Shown: positions 36,058 to 49,228, counted from the stretch's first letter. The stretch is DNA of 64,000 nt from Ailanthus altissimus (GCA_946807835.1 OX327693.1:10123501-10187500); one strand, 5' to 3'. The notes: generated by a model not told the origin, from the letters alone. Made by a program: numbers and translations.

Positions 36058-37260
36058 CAAGGGTCAAACAGGGACACAAATTCTTTATGAAAAGCTTAAT
36101 TTTCTAGAAACGACTTGAGTTTTTGTCCATTTACCTTAAACACATTCATATTTCTAAAATTCTCAATGTCAATTGTTCCATAAGGGTATACATGTTTCAC
36201 AATAAAAGGGTCACTCCATCTCAATCTTAATTTTCTAAGGAATATGTAAAGTCAAGAATTATAACGTAAAACCTTTTGACTAGTATCAAATATTTTTCTT
36301 TGAATTTTTTTATCATGAAAAGCTTTGATTTTAACTTTATAAAATTTTAAATTCTCATATGCATCATTTCTCAATTCTTTAAGTTCATTTATTTGTAATT
36401 TATGTATGTGTCCAGCAGAATCAAGATTTGCTTTAAAAGTTTTAATGGCCCAGTAGGCTTTATGCTTAAGTTCCACAGTTAAGTGATAAAGTTTTTCATA
36501 AACTATCCTATAAGGAGACATACCCAATGAAGTTTTAAAAGCAATTCTATAAGCCTACATACTCAATTCTTCAAGACCAATCTTTGTAATTTGAGTTTAC
36601 AGTTTTTGTTCTAAAATTTGTTTTATCTCCCTATTTGCTAATTCAACTTACCAACTTGTCTGAGGATGATAAGGGGTGGCAACTTTATGAGTAATACCAC
36701 ATTTTTTTCATTAATGTTTCAAATAACCTATTACAAAAATGCTTACCCCCATCACTTATATGGCTCGAGGGATTCCAAATAGACTTAAGATATTTTATTT
36801 TAAAATTTTCATGGCTGTTTTATAGTCATTATTTCAACATTGAATAATCTCAATCCATTTTGAGACATAATATACTACGACTAAGATATACGTAAATCCA
36901 AATAATAGTGAAAATGATCCCATAAAATCTATCCCTTAACAATCAAAGATTTTAATAACAAGAATGAGGTTCAAAGGCATCATGTTTCGTTTTAAAATTG
37001 ATTCTATCTTTTGACAATTTTCACACGTTATACAAAATGCATGTGTATCTTTAAATAAAGTGGACCAACAAAATTCACACTGTAAGATTTTTGCAGCTGT
37101 TTTCTTTGATGAGAAATGTCCACTACATGCTTCAGAATGACAAAATTCAACAACTCTACATACCTTATTGTTAGGTGTACATCTTCAAAATATTTGGTCG
37201 AGATAATATTTGAAGAGATAAGGATCATCCCAATAAAACTTTCTTACCTCAGTTAATTTT
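36058..37260 (-). pseudogene. G1 integrase
   Basis: The N-terminal zinc-binding HHCC motif is visible in one frame (EFCHSEACSGHFSSKK, then AFCITCENCQK, about 37,020-37,150). The central catalytic core is broken by stops and frameshifts. The C-terminal part at 36,527-36,252 keeps [41 protein letters not shown] and KAFHDKKI blocks typical of Athila/Tat integrases, and continues to about 36,060 (VNGQKLKSFLENK). Confidence 0.85.
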
Positions 37261-37294
37261 TTTTTTCTTGAGCATTTCATTGAGGTGGCATTTC

Positions 37295-38700
37295 TCATGT
37301 TACAAGAAAAGTAACAATATTAGCATGCCAAGGTATTGTAATAGTAAAAAATAAAAATTCATCGGAAAAAGAATCATTAATAGGTGTTATTTCTGTTGAT
37401 GAATCCAGTGCGAGTCTTGATAAGTGATCTACAACAACATTCTCAACTTCCTTCTTATCCTTGATAGGAATAATAAATTCTTGAAGTAGTAGAATCCATC
37501 GAATCAGTCTTGGTTTTGCATCATATTTTGACATTAAGTACCTTACAGCAGCATGGTCAATAAATACAACAGTTGAAGAACCAATTAAATAAGAACGAAA
37601 TTTGTTTAATGCAAATATTATAGCAAGTAGTTTTTTTTCCAGTTGTTGTGTAATTCATTTGTGCGCTATTTAAAGTTCTACTTGTGTAATAAATTACATA
37701 GGATTTACCTTCCTTTCTTCGTCCCAATACAGCATCAATAGCGTAGTCACTAGTATTACACATGAGTTTAAAAGGTAAAGACCAGTCAGGAGATTGTATG
37801 ATAGGAGCAGATGTTAAGTGGCCAATTAATTTTTTAAATGAATTTTAACACTCTTAAGTCCACTCAAATGATATATCTTTTGCTAAGAGATTACAAAGAG
37901 GTCTATATATAGCATTAAATTTTTTTATGAACCTCCTGTAGAATCCAACATATCTTAAAAATGATCGAACTTCTCTGACTGTTTTTTGTGAAGACAAATG
38001 TGTAATGAGTTTGACTTTTGTCTTATCTACTTTAATTCTTTTAGAAGACACTACATGTCCTAAAATAATTCTAGAAGTAACCATGTAATGACATTTTTCC
38101 TAATTCAACACAAGACTATTTTCTTTACATCTTTTTAAGACATTTTTTAAGTTTTCAAGGCAATTATCAAAGAATTTTCAAACACAGTTAAGTCATCCAT
38201 GGAAACTTCTAAATAATACTCAATCATGTCACTAAAAATGCTTAACATACATCTCTAAAATATTGTTGGGGAATTACAAAGTCCAAAGGGCATTCTTTTA
38301 AAAGTAAAGGTCCCAAAAGGGCATGTAAATGTAGTCTTTTCTTGATCCTCTAGTACTATAAGAATTTGATAATAGCCAAAAATAACCGTCTAAAAAATAA
38401 TACTAGTGATGTCTTGCTACTCTTTCTACAATTTAGTCAAAGAATGGCAAAGAAAAATAGTCTTTTCTAATGGCCAAGTTCAACTTTCTATAATCTATGT
38501 GCATCCTAAAACTAGATAAGACTCGCGTTGGTATTAACTCACCTTTTTCATTTTCAATGACTGTGATTCCAAATTTTTTTGGTACTACCTGAGTAGGACT
38601 TACCCACTTACTATCTGAGATAGGATAGATGATTCCTACTTCAAGTAATTTGAGGACTTCAGCTCTCACTACCTATTTCATATGTAAATTTAATCTCCTT
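37295..38700 (-). pseudogene. G1 reverse transcriptase and RNase H
   Basis: RT blocks in order are LLEVGIIYPISDSKWVSP and FRMHIDYRKLN (38,669-38,433), then YYLEVSMDDLT with the MDD catalytic pair near 38,192-38,215, then HVVSSKRIKVDKTKVKLI and VGFYRRFIKKF (38,084-37,854). RNase H follows with [31 protein letters not shown] and a C-terminal VVDHLSRL block (37,763-37,295). Frameshifts and stops separate these pieces. Confidence 0.88.
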
Positions 38701-39128
38701 TGAGGTTGTTAGGTAGTTTTGGCATTATCCTCTAGGTGTATTCTATGTGTGCAAAGCAAAGGATTAATGCCTTTTATGTCTTTTAAAGTCCACCCAATTA
38801 CATATTTATGCATTTTTAATACTTCATTTAACTTACCTTCTTATTGGCTTGTGAGTGTAGAAGATATTACCACCGAGTAAGTTTGTTTCTCTCCAAAAAA
38901 TATATATTTTAATCCTTTAGGTAGAGGTTTTAACTCTAATTTTGAAATTTCATTCTGTTTATCCTTATTTTCTCTTAATTCTTCAAACTTTAGTTTTCAT
39001 CTTTTATTTTCAATTACCTATGCACAGTCAAGTAAAGAACATATGTCAGAGATTTCAGAACCTAATTGTATATTTGGCTCAAATGAATTTATTAAACATA
39101 TTTCTAAGGGATTGGTAGAACTCCCTTT

Positions 39129-39695
39129 TTAAATATGATCATCTATAATCGTTTTAATCATGTCGGCTTCTTCACCTTCATCATCTCTCTCATATAGTTG
39201 CTTACACATATTGAAAACAATGAGCTGAAGTGTCATATTTTCGAATGAAAGTTTCATTACTTCATTCCTACAATTAATCAAAACGTTAAAAGTTGCTAAA
39301 AATAGATGACCCAAAATAACAGGTATTGGATTACATATTTTAACAGGTTCTTTGTCCAAGACAATAAAATTCACAGGATATATGAATTTATCAACTTGAA
39401 CTAAAACATCTTCCACTATCCCTCTTGGAACTTTTATTGATCTATCGACAAGCAAAAGAGTTACAAAAGTTGATTTTAACTCACCAAGATTGAGATGCTG
39501 ATAAACTGAGTACGATAGTAAATTCACACTAGCACCAAGATCAAGTAAGGCTTGTTCAATTTTATGACTTCCAATAATACATGAAATTATAGGACAACCA
39601 GAGTCTTTATATTTCAAAGCATTATTGTTCTGAAGAATGGCACTTACTTGTTCAGCTAAAAATGCTTTCTTATTCACATTTTTTTTATTGCGCAT
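39129..39695 (-). pseudogene. G1 aspartic protease
   Basis: An open stretch of 188 codons holds the retropepsin-like core: CIIGSHKIEQALLDLGASVN with the DLGAS active site, LLSYSVYQHLNLGELK, RSIKVPRGIVEDVLVQVDKF, NFIVLDKE and PVILGHLFLAT. It is the best-preserved open frame of the element. It lies between gag and RT in the normal gypsy order. Confidence 0.85.
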
Positions 39696-39719
39696 AAATC
39701 CTTCAAAAATTTTACATAA

Positions 39720-41423
39720 AAGGGAACCTATTTAATAGTATCCAATAAAGGAATATTAACTTTTACTTGTTTGAAGATTTCAAAAATTTCAGGATTATGA
39801 TTCATCTTCTTAGTATTACGTAATGCATGAGTAAATGAGGGTATAGGTGAGGGTTTGGTGTTTTTTTTCATTAGGTGTGGGTTCAACGCTTTTCTTACCC
39901 TTAGAGATTAATTCATCATTCTCATGAGGTTCAGAAATATATTTTTCAACAATCTTACCGTTTTGAAAAGTGATAACCGCTTTAACTTGATCCATATGTT
40001 TGCTTCTTGAACTATATGCATTTGAGTTATGTTGTCCTTTGGAGTTTGGTTGTGGTTGAGAAGAAAATTTTCCTTTCTCATAAATGTTCAGCACGGATGC
40101 AAATTTAGCAAGAGTATATTTCAAATTAGCAAATATTTGAGCATTTTAAGAATTAATAGACTCTTGCTTTTTAATGAATATATGCAAAGTGTCTTCAAGA
40201 TTTTTCTTAGGAGGTGAGACATATGGTGCATAACCTTGATGGTTTAAAAACTTTTGGTGTGGTTGAAAAGGTGGTTGTGAAGCCAATGCTTGAGTGTCAT
40301 TCCTCCAACTAAAATTCGGGTGATTTCTCCAACCAGGATTGTAGTTTTATGAATATGGGTTATTGTTTGACCACTTGAATGTGTTTAGAACATTGGCTTG
40401 TTTATGGAGACATTCTCTAAATGCAGGCAAAGTTGGGCAATTATTGGTAGAGTGATCATGGGTTTCACATATGTGACACACAATTTCTTGAACAAATTTT
40501 AATTAACCACTCTTTTTCATTTCTAAGATTTCGACTTTTCTAACTAAGATGATAAATACCCCCACTAGATGTAGTGGTTTGAGTTTTGTTAGGTGCCTCA
40601 CAGGTACCAGCAGTATCTCAATCTTGAGCATTTTCTGCTAATAAGTCTAGATAGTGCATTGCGTCTTTTGGGTCTTTGTCCTCAAATGTTCCATTACACA
40701 TAATTTTTACCATTTGCTTAACTTTGGGTGTTAAGCCCTCATAAAAATTTGAAACTAATCTCCATATTTCAAACTTATGATGGGGATAGGTATTAAGTAA
40801 TTCTTTATACCTTTCTTACAATTGGTAAAGGGTCTCTTTTGATTTTTAGGCAAAAGTGGTAATTTGTCTTTTGAAAGAATTTGTTCTATAGGAAGGAAAT
40901 TGTTTTAAAAAAAATTGTTGCTGCATTTCATCCCACAAAGAAATAGATCTTGGCCTAAGATTTTGTAACCATGTTTTAGCTTTATCTCTTAAAAAAAAAG
41001 AGAAAAGCTTAAGTCGAATTGTGTTCATGCTACAATTTTGGTCATTATACGTGTTACACAGTTTTTCAAATTCTTTTCGATATAGATAAGAGTTCTTTAT
41101 ATCTAAGCCATGAAAAGTGGGTAAAAGTTTGATAATGATTGACTTAAAATTAAAATGTGTTGCATCTGGAGAAAAATTTAAGCAAGATGGTGCACCAGTT
41201 CGTGTATAGTTCATGTAGTTTCTAAGTGTCTTAGATCGGTTATGGTCATTATGTTAGGACTAATTGTCCTCTGGGTCTATGAGTCCCTCAATTTGATTTT
41301 AGTTATGGTGGTAATTGGTAAAGAATGAGAAGATGAAAGAGAATCCAATAAATTATTAAAGGAAGTTCTGAAATTAGCTTTCACTAAACGATGAGAATTA
41401 GGATCTCGAAACCAACCGTTCAT
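39720..41423 (-). pseudogene. G1 gag
   Basis: A start at 41,423 (MNGWFRDPNSHRLVK) leads into the capsid region with KLLPTFHGLDIKNSYLYRKE, FSFFLRDKAKTWLQNLRPRS and a YRTNSFKRQI block. A CCHC zinc knuckle of spacing CX2CX4HX4C (CHICETHDHSTNNC) lies near 40,430-40,485. The C-terminal part continues to about 39,800. It is broken by several stops. Confidence 0.85.
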
Positions 41424-41740
41424 ATAAAAAAATAAAATAAAATACAATCACAATAAGTAATACAAATAAGAGAAAATAAAATAAAATATTAAACACAGGT
41501 AAATAAAATAGGTAAAACTAAAATTAAAATAAAATAAAGATAAATAATTAGAAGTTAAATTAGTATTGTTAGATTAGTCAATGTTAGATTATATAATAAA
41601 AAGTTAATAAATAAAGAGTATGAGGCTTAGCCTTCCATGAAAATAACAAGCGAATAATAAATAAAGTAAAGCAAGTTAGAAGGCTTAACCTTCTATGAAA
41701 ATAAAATAAACCAACAAACAATAAAAATATTAATTTCATT

Positions 41741-41758
41741 TCCTTGGCAACAGTGCCA
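41741..41758 (-). other. Primer-binding site of G1 (tRNA-Asp type, decayed)
   Basis: Minus-strand TGGCACTGTTGCCAAGGA lies two to six bases inside the 5' LTR end. It differs from the canonical 18-base site of Athila-like elements at four positions, all G-to-A or C-to-T. Confidence 0.75.
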
Positions 41759-41764
41759 AAAACT

Positions 41765-43151
41765 TGACAAATCTAAAATATAAGAGTTTATTTTCAAGTG
41801 TAGTATTGTCAAAGTAATAAATAACCCTGAGAGAATTACAAACTATAAATACTTTAAAGATAATTAAAGCAGTATAAGATGTTTGCAAATAATAATTAAA
41901 TTAACCAATTAAAATAAAGGCTAAGGTTACGGGGATCCATTCTTGGCATATGAAGTAAGCATATATTTAACTCTTTTTATAACTTAATTGGAATCTTCAC
42001 ATGAAGGAGGTTCCAACCGAAAGATATAACAATTAACGTTCATCACCATTTGTATATTAACTAGTATTTATTTCTTTCCATTATTATACACAAAATCTTA
42101 TAAATAAGTTTAAGTATTTATTATACCAATCTTTATATTTGTCTACAATAAATCAAGACTCCCACTTTACAAGAAAGTGTATATATGCCAAATCTTTAAA
42201 ATGGTTTCAATAATTTATTGTGTTAAGTATAAAAATTGTCTATAATAAATCAAGATACACCACTTAGAAGAAGGGATATTAATATTACAAACAAAATAAA
42301 TACATCATATATAAATTTGCATAACTTTAGAGTAAAACATTAAATTCATGAATAAGAGTTAAGTATATCTTATTACCTTACCAAGAGTTTCATCATTTCA
42401 CCTTAGCATAAAAAAAATTACTTGGACATAATAAAAGAAAAAGAAATGGAAGAAGATAACGTGACTTTAGAATAGTAAACAAGAGAAATAATATTACAAA
42501 GAGATAATATAAAAGACAAGTATTTTGAACTAAAATCTAACTCTCTAATTACATGTTTTGGGTATAGATATGCTACTTATTTATAGAAAAATATGAATAA
42601 ATCAAGACAAATGAAATGAGAATCACTTGGATGATAAAAGTAAAAAATAGTGGTAAATAATTTACATTGATTATCATTAATGCACCTACTTGCTTATCCA
42701 ATTTGAAATTGATGTGGTCCAAATTAATTGTCACTCAAAACATTAAAGTTTTAGATAAGTCTCTTATCTTTTCTAATTGAATTGTCTTATACGTATTAAA
42801 TACGTATTTCTATAGTTATGGGGTAAATACTAATGACTGTTTGGATTGGGCTTATATTGCAGATTAGTTCTATTTTAGGCTACTTTCACCTTCTAAACGC
42901 TCGAATTTTGAATTTCTTGTGAAATACAATATGTTAACCTATTGACTCAGCTCTTCACTAGATCAAGAATTACTCTAATTGAATTCTTAGGTAGAAAGTT
43001 ATGCCCATTTAACCGAACCTACCATAAAACAGTTAAAAGCTACTTAGGTACAATATTGTAAACACACTTAAGTTAGGGGGGTTAAAGACACTAGTAATAC
43101 AAAACAATGATATAAAACCCTTATTAAATATGTAATTTCAAGTGTTCATCA
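41765..43151 (-). mobile_element. 5' LTR of G1
   Basis: TGACAAATC to TTCATCA, 1387 bp, next to the PBS on one side and the TCTGT duplication on the other. It is uninterrupted and homologous to the 3' LTR at 30,003-32,909. Clear divergence between the pair shows the insertion is not recent. Confidence 0.9.
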
Positions 43152-43945
43152 TCTGTGAAATATAAGTGAGGTAGAATTTACGGACATATAAAAATATTCT
43201 ATAAGACAAACTGGTATGAATTTAAAGTGTCTCATAATATGAAGCGTACTCATTGATCACTAGGGTAACAGTTAAGGTCAAAAAGTTCGATCCAAAAATA
43301 TTTTAGATAAGTAAGATTCAATAACAGTACCTTTTAGAAAGAACATATGTTAAATTTTAAGTGTTAGAATATAACACGTGTCAAAGTATCACTAAACCTT
43401 AAAAGATAATCTTTGCATATTATTTGGATAAGTGTTTAATACTTGTCATATTTACAATTATTTTGATTATTCTAATTTCACTTTATTGTTAAGTTTAGTT
43501 TATAAAGGTGACAAGTGTTAGACACTTGACACTTGTCACATTTATAATTGTTTTGATTATTTTAATTTTTTTAACTATTAAGTTTAGTTTATAAAGGTGA
43601 CAAATGTTGGACATTTGCTATATTTATAATTTTTTTGATTGTTAAGTTTAGTTTATAAAAGTGACTAAATGGTCGTTTATAAATTAAATAAAAAAAATCA
43701 ATTGAATGTGTGGCTTAGAATGCATTCGATCATTACTTTTGAAAAGAGGACACAAATTTGTCTTGCTTTGATAAATTTATAAGGGAAGAAGAAATTCGGT
43801 AATTTTAGCTGGGCGATAGAAAGAGAACAAAAAAAGGTTCGTTTTTGGCCTTTTGAGAGATTAAAAAATCAAGAGAAAGAAAAACAAAGAGAATTAGTCT
43901 CTTTTTATTTTTCGAGTTTTGGTGACAAGCAAAAGGTTTAAGTGT

Positions 43946-44606
43946 TGTAAAAATGTTGATTACAAATCATCAGACTATGATTTGGAGAGCAAGCCAAGTG
44001 ATTTGGGTACGCGAGGATCAAACACGGACGCGAAAAGAGGCGAAAGACACAAGGGGCGGTGCCCAAGTGTGGGCATCGTGATGCCCAAAGCAGAACCCGA
44101 GATCCGTGGTACCAGGTGACCAGCGTCGTGGCACCCAGATGAGGAGCCCAGGGCTGCAGAGATAGGGGCTAGGCACCGCGGCACTTAGCGTGAGAACAGT
44201 TTCCCTATTTGTTACAACTTGTTCCATCTCTTACTTGTTTCAAGACTCCCTGATACGATTCTTACACATTTAGGGTAAATATAGGGCGTCCAAAAGCCTA
44301 TATAAAGGCTCTCTATTGGCTTGTAAACATAATGGCTAAGAAATCTTTATGATTAAACATACTTTGTGATTCTTAGTGAGAGAAAATTCCTTAGTTGCAA
44401 GAAAAAGTGTTTACTTTGTGAGTCTTTCTTATAAAAGGCATACTTTATGAGTGCCTTGAGATTTAATAATAAAAGTGAGTGATCTTGATCCACCACATAA
44501 ATTGTGTGTGTTCTTCTTCTACCTTTCTTTCTTTAGTTTTTTAATTACTTGTTCTGCACTATATTACTTGGGTTATATTGCTTGTTTGTGTGCTTCTGCT
44601 TCAATA
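43946..44606 (+). mobile_element. 5' LTR of C3
   Basis: TGTAAAAATGTTG to TTCAATA (ancestral TTCAACA), about 661 bp. It holds a GC-rich repeat cassette at about 44,040-44,190, larger than that of the 3' copies, and ends four bases before the PBS. Confidence 0.88.
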
Positions 44607-44609
44607 AAC

Positions 44610-44621
44610 TGGTATCAAAGC
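44610..44621 (+). other. Primer-binding site of C3 (initiator tRNA-Met type)
   Basis: TGGTATCAAAGC differs by one base from TGGTATCAGAGC, the standard plant copia primer site, and lies just inside the 5' LTR. Confidence 0.9.
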
Positions 44622-44636
44622 TTGGTTCTAAGTAGA

Positions 44637-45474
44637 CATGGCCATACCCAAGTATGAGGTAGAGAAATTCAACGGTACGAATGACTTCAATTTGTGCAAG
44701 ATGAAGGTTAAGGCATTATTGGTGAGTTAATGGTTAAGCTCGACATTAGAGGAGACTACAACTCCATCTAGTGAAGAAGAAAAGGTGCCATAGTCATCTA
44801 AAGTAGAAACAGAAAGAAGGGACATTCAAGAAAAAGCTCACAGCATAATCGTTCTATCATTGAATGATGAAGTACTAAGGGAAGTAGCATGTGAGACGAC
44901 ATCAATTAGTCTTTAAAAAAAGCTTGACTCTCTTTATATGCAAAAATCGTTGGCCAACAGATTACATATAAAGAAGAAGCTGTATTAGTTGTCCATATCA
45001 GAGGGAACGCCGATAAAAGATCATTCTTGATCTTGAGTCTATCAATATCAAGATAGAAGATGAAGATAGAGCAATTATCCTACTGAGTTTACTCCCTAAG
45101 AGTTATAGAGCGTTTAATGATGAGCGATGTGAAATTATCATTAAACTCAAAGTTATAAGAAAAGCAGATTGATGGCAATGTAAAAAGTCTATTTGTAAGA
45201 GTAAGGCCCTCATATAGAGATGAAAGGAAAAAAGGGCTCAAGATCGAAGTCCATGACTCCTAGGAAGTGCTATTGCTGTAAGAAAGATGGGTACTTCATA
45301 AAGGATTGTCCAGAGAAGAAAGCACAAGACAAGAAGAAAACAGATGCTGCGCTTGCCTCTGATGATAGTTATGATAGCACAGAGACACTCGTTGCTACTG
45401 ATGGTAAGAATATTGAACAATGGGTTCTTGATTCTGGTTGTACATTTTATATATACCCGCACAAGTCTTAGTTT
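44637..45474 (+). pseudogene. C3 gag, zinc knuckle and protease start
   Basis: Starts MAIPKYEVEKFNGTNDFNLC at 44,637, the usual beginning of Tork-type gag, with KAHSIIVLSLNDEVLREV and SLYMQKSLANRLHIKKKLY further on. The knuckle CYCCKKDGYFIKDC has Tyr in place of the metal-binding His. The protease site QWVLDSGCTF keeps its Asp. Several stops interrupt the frame. Confidence 0.88.
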
Positions 45475-46620
45475 ATAAATTTTCAGCCCATTAGTAGTAG
45501 TAAGGTGTTAATGGATAATGATGTTGCATGTCAGATGATGAAAATTAGCCATGTTAAACTTAGGTTATATGATGGGCAAGAGAAAGTTGACAGATTTTAG
45601 GTATGTTTCTGACCTCAAGAGGAACTTGATCTCATTATGGACTTTAGACTAGAATAGGTGTTCCATCAGGATCGACGGAGGAATTTTGAGAGTGTTAAAG
45701 GGTTTCATGGTAGTAATGAGATGAAAAAAGCATAAAGGTATTTATGTAATTAAAGGTGAAGTTGTGAGTGGTTATACATTATTCTTTGTAGATGAAGAGA
45801 ATATGCAAACCAAGTTTAGCCATTAAAGTTTTATGAGCACTGTATGCTTAAAAAAGCACATAGAGTGAGGTTTAGTACCGATGAGCACAAGATTAAAGGA
45901 ACTCTTGACTACATACACTCGAATCTTTGAGGAATAGCTCAGATAGCTACTTGTGGTGGTGCTAGGTATTTTCTCAGTTTGATTGATGACTATTCAAGAA
46001 AGCTGTGGGTCTATGTGTTGAAGAGTAAGGATCAAGCGTTTGATGCGTTCAAGACCTAGAAGGCTTTTGTTGAGAATCAGACTGACAAACGGGTAAAGAG
46101 GTTGAGAACTAACAATGGCCTCGAGTTTTGCAATTGAAAGTTTGATGAATTTTGTGTCAAGCATGAGATTACAAGGCATAGAACAGTAAGTCAGCACCAC
46201 AATAGAATGGCATAGCTGAGAGAATAAATAGGACCCTACTTGAAATGGTTGATGCATGTTTTCCAATGCAAAGATGTCCAAAGTATTTTAGGGAGAAGCT
46301 GTAGTGACTGTAACTTATTTGATTAATATAAGTCTCTCCTCAGCAATTGACTTTAAGACGCCATAAGAGAAATGGTCTAACAATCCTCCTACGTATGACC
46401 TCAAACTATTTGGTTACTCTGCCTTTGTATATGTTAAGGATGAAAAGTTAGAACCTAGAGCCATCAAATGGGTATTCATAGGGTATCTCGAATGAGTGAA
46501 AAGATACAAGGTGTGGTGTAAAGACTTAACACCACCAAGGAGTATCATAAGCCGTGACGTGACGTTCGATGAGACAACCATGCTAAAAGCCTCTAAAAAG
46601 ATGAGAAAGAAAAACCTATG
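45475..46620 (+). pseudogene. C3 integrase region
   Basis: Visible blocks are HIEWGLVPM-like HHCC linker remains near 45,850, LDYIHSNL near 45,905, YFLSLIDDYSRKLWVYVLKS near 45,967-46,025 with the first catalytic Asp, and KRLRTNNGLEFCN near 46,095-46,130, where the second catalytic Asp of the usual DNG is Asn. The region holding the third acidic residue is frameshifted. Confidence 0.82.
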
Positions 46621-47690
46621 TCTAAGGAAGACTCACCACCCGAGTCAATAGAACTTGAAGTAGAGTCTGAAAGTAGATCTAATATGCCCCCAAATCAGCA
46701 CTTTAACGATGAGATCCTTAAAGTTAAACCAAGAACATCGGCGAGTTCCTCCAAGTCCACCCAAGAAAAGACTAGGACTCTTGAGATGGAACTTGAAGAG
46801 TACCAGCTAGCTAGAGATAGGCTAAGAAAAATGATAAACCCACTAATCAGGTATGCACAAACAGATCTAGTTGCTCATACTTTTAATTTTACTTACACTC
46901 TTAAGTATGATGAGCTTATAACATATGATGAGGATATGAAGAGTGAAAACAAAAAAGAATGACAACAGACCATAGAAGAATAAATTAGTTCTCTTAGGAA
47001 GAACAATACTTAGAAGTTAATGGAGAGACCTCAAAAGAAACTAGTTTGGTGCAAGTAGGCGTATAAGGTGAAGGAGGAGATACTGGGCTTAGAGCTTACG
47101 AGATTCAAGGCTAAGTTAGTTGTACAAGGTTTTACTTAGAGAAAAGGAGTTAACTTTCATGAGATATTCTCTTCAGTCGTCATGCACACATCTATTATGA
47201 TTTTGCTAGCCATGTGTGCAAACCTTGATTTACATGTAGAGCAGATGGATGTAAAGACAACTTTTCTACATGGAGAGCTTGAAGAGATAATATACATAGC
47301 ACAGTCGCAAAGGTTCGAGGAGTCCAAAATAGAAGATCATGCTTGCTTGCTAAAGAAGTCATTATATGGGTTAAAGCAATCACCTAAACGGTGGTATAGG
47401 AGATTTGATGAGTTTATGATGACTTGTGACTTTAATAGGAGTAAGTATGATGGATGTGTGTACTTCAAGAACATAAGTTATGGGATGATGTATTTGCTTC
47501 TACACATCGATGATACGTTGATCGCATGTAAAAATATGGAAGAAATACAAAAACTTAAGAAACAGATGAATGGTGAGTTTGAGATGAAGGATTTGGGAGC
47601 AACGAAGAGAATATTGGGTATAGATATTGTGAGAAAAAAAGAGATGTTATATTCTTATCTCAACAGTGATATATACTCAAAATTCTAGAG
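46621..47690 (+). pseudogene. C3 reverse transcriptase
   Basis: After an acidic linker open from 46,618 to 46,962, RT blocks are FKAKLVVQGFT, DLHVEQMDVKTTFLHGELEE, CLLKKSLYGLKQSPKRWYRR, YLLLHIDDTLIACKN (YVDD box as HIDD, both Asp kept) and MKDLGATKRILGIDI. The frame from 47,182 to 47,688 is open for 168 codons, which is long for this decayed element. Confidence 0.9.
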
Positions 47691-48477
47691 AAGTTTGGTA
47701 TGTTCAATGCAAAGGCCATCTCTACTCCTTTGGCCATGCATTTCAAACTTTCAACAGCACAGTCGCCGACATCCGAATAAGAGAAACTGCAGATGAATAA
47801 AGTACAATATGCAAACGCTGTGGGGAGCATCATGTATGCAATGGTTTGCACATTACTAGACATAGTACAGGCTGTAAGTATGGCTAGTAGATACATGGAA
47901 AATTTGGGTAAGGATCACTGACTTGCAATAAAGTAGATCTTGAGATATCTCAAAGGGATGTCAAATCACGGGTTTATCTATAAAAATGATGAGGACAACA
48001 GTGAAATGGTAAGAGGATACGTAGACTCAGATTATACAGGTGATCTAGATAAGTGAAAGATTGTTGACAGATTACGTATTCACAGTGTTTAGGTATAATG
48101 TATGTTAGAGATCAGTTCTACAACATGTGATTGCGCTAACTACCACAGAGGCAGAGTACATAGCTGTTGGTGAAGCAATTAAGGAAACTGTGTGGTTGAA
48201 AGGCATATGCGCAAAGGTATTGGCTAGTAAAGATGTGAACACCGATGTATATTATGACAGCCAAAGTGCCATACACCTAAGCAAGCATCAAATGTTCCAC
48301 GAGAGGTTGAAACACATTGATGTGCGACTCTATTATATTAGAAAGATTGTCCAAAGTGATGAAGTTAGTCTAATGAAAATAGCGTTGTCTAAACACCCTG
48401 CTGACATATTAACTAAGTCACTGCCCTTGGTTAAGTTCATCCTATGTAAGGACTTAACTGAAGTCACTATTTTGTGA
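47691..48477 (+). pseudogene. C3 RNase H and polyprotein C-terminus
   Basis: The last 116 codons (48,127-48,477) are open and hold TTTEAEYIAVGEAIKE, VWLKGICAKVL, YYDSQSAIHLSKHQMFHERL, HIDVRLYYIRKIVQ and HPADILTKSLP, a standard Tork/Tnt1-type RNase H end. The earlier part (47,691-48,126) is frameshifted. Confidence 0.9.
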
Positions 48478-48543
48478 GGGTCGAAGATGCAGAGATGAGA
48501 GATCGAGTTACTTTGTGAATGATTTTGAATCAAAGAGGAAATT

Positions 48544-49163
48544 TGTGAGAATGTTGATTAAAAATCATCCGAATAAGATTTGAAGAGCAAGCCAAGTGTT
48601 TTGGGTACGTGAGAATTGAAAACGAATATAAAAAAAGGTAAAAGACACAAGAGGTGGTGCTTAGGTATGGGCGCCGCGATGACCAGGTTTTGGACACTGC
48701 GGTATCTAAAGCAGAACCTGAGCCCTTCGGCGCTCAGCGTAGGAACATTTTTTCAATTTGTTACAACTTGTTTCATCTCTCACTTATTTCAGGACTCCCT
48801 AATACGACTCCCACATATTTAGAGTAAATCTAGGTCGTCCTAAAGCCTATATAAAAGCTCTCTATTGGCTTGGAAACATAAGGGCTAAAAAATCTTTGTG
48901 ATTCTTAATGAGAGAAAATCTCTTAATTGTAGGAGAGGGTGTTTACTTTGTAAGTCTTTCTTGTAAAACACATACTTTGTGAGTGCCTTGAGATTCAATA
49001 ATAAAAGTAAGTGATCTTAATCTGCCGTGGACATAAGCAAGTTGTCGAACCACGTAAATTCTATGTGTTCTTCTTCTACCTTTTTCTCTTTAGTTTCTCA
49101 ATTACTTATTTTACACTATATTGCTTGGGTTATATTGCTTGTTTGTGTGCTTCCGCTTCAACA
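48544..49163 (+). mobile_element. 3' LTR of C3 (first copy)
   Basis: TGTGAGAATGTTG to TTCAACA, 620 bp. It follows a purine-rich CAAAGAGGAAAT stretch that can be the PPT and is followed by the target duplication AGTGT. Confidence 0.9.
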
Positions 49164-49228
49164 AGTGTTAAGCCAAAACACCATATTATATCCTACAAAA
49201 AATTTAATTATCATTTAAATTTTTAATT

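Larger units (their letters stand above)
28860..43151 (-). mobile_element. Gypsy element G1 (Athila/Tat-like), 14.3 kb, nested in the C1 LTR
   Basis: It is flanked by perfect TCTGT duplications (28,855-28,859 and 43,152-43,156). On the minus strand the order is 5' LTR (43,151-41,765), PBS, gag, protease, RT, RNase H, integrase, a long 3' spacer with extra ORFs and a LOG-like pseudogene, PPT, and 3' LTR (32,909-30,003). Unexpectedly, 1.13 kb more internal-type DNA and an 11-bp LTR-end fragment (TGACACGTCTA) follow before the TSD. The tRNA-Asp-type PBS and gag type suggest the Athila/Tat side of gypsy. All ORFs are broken. Confidence 0.88.

Noticed and set aside
35869..36060. 63-codon minus-strand ORF rich in Ile/Tyr/Phe
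   Set aside because: It is a translation of the AT-rich 58-bp tandem repeat.
43919..44227. Three overlapping ORFs on both strands in the C3 5' LTR
   Set aside because: They fall in the GC-rich repeat cassette of a non-coding LTR; low stop density is due to composition.
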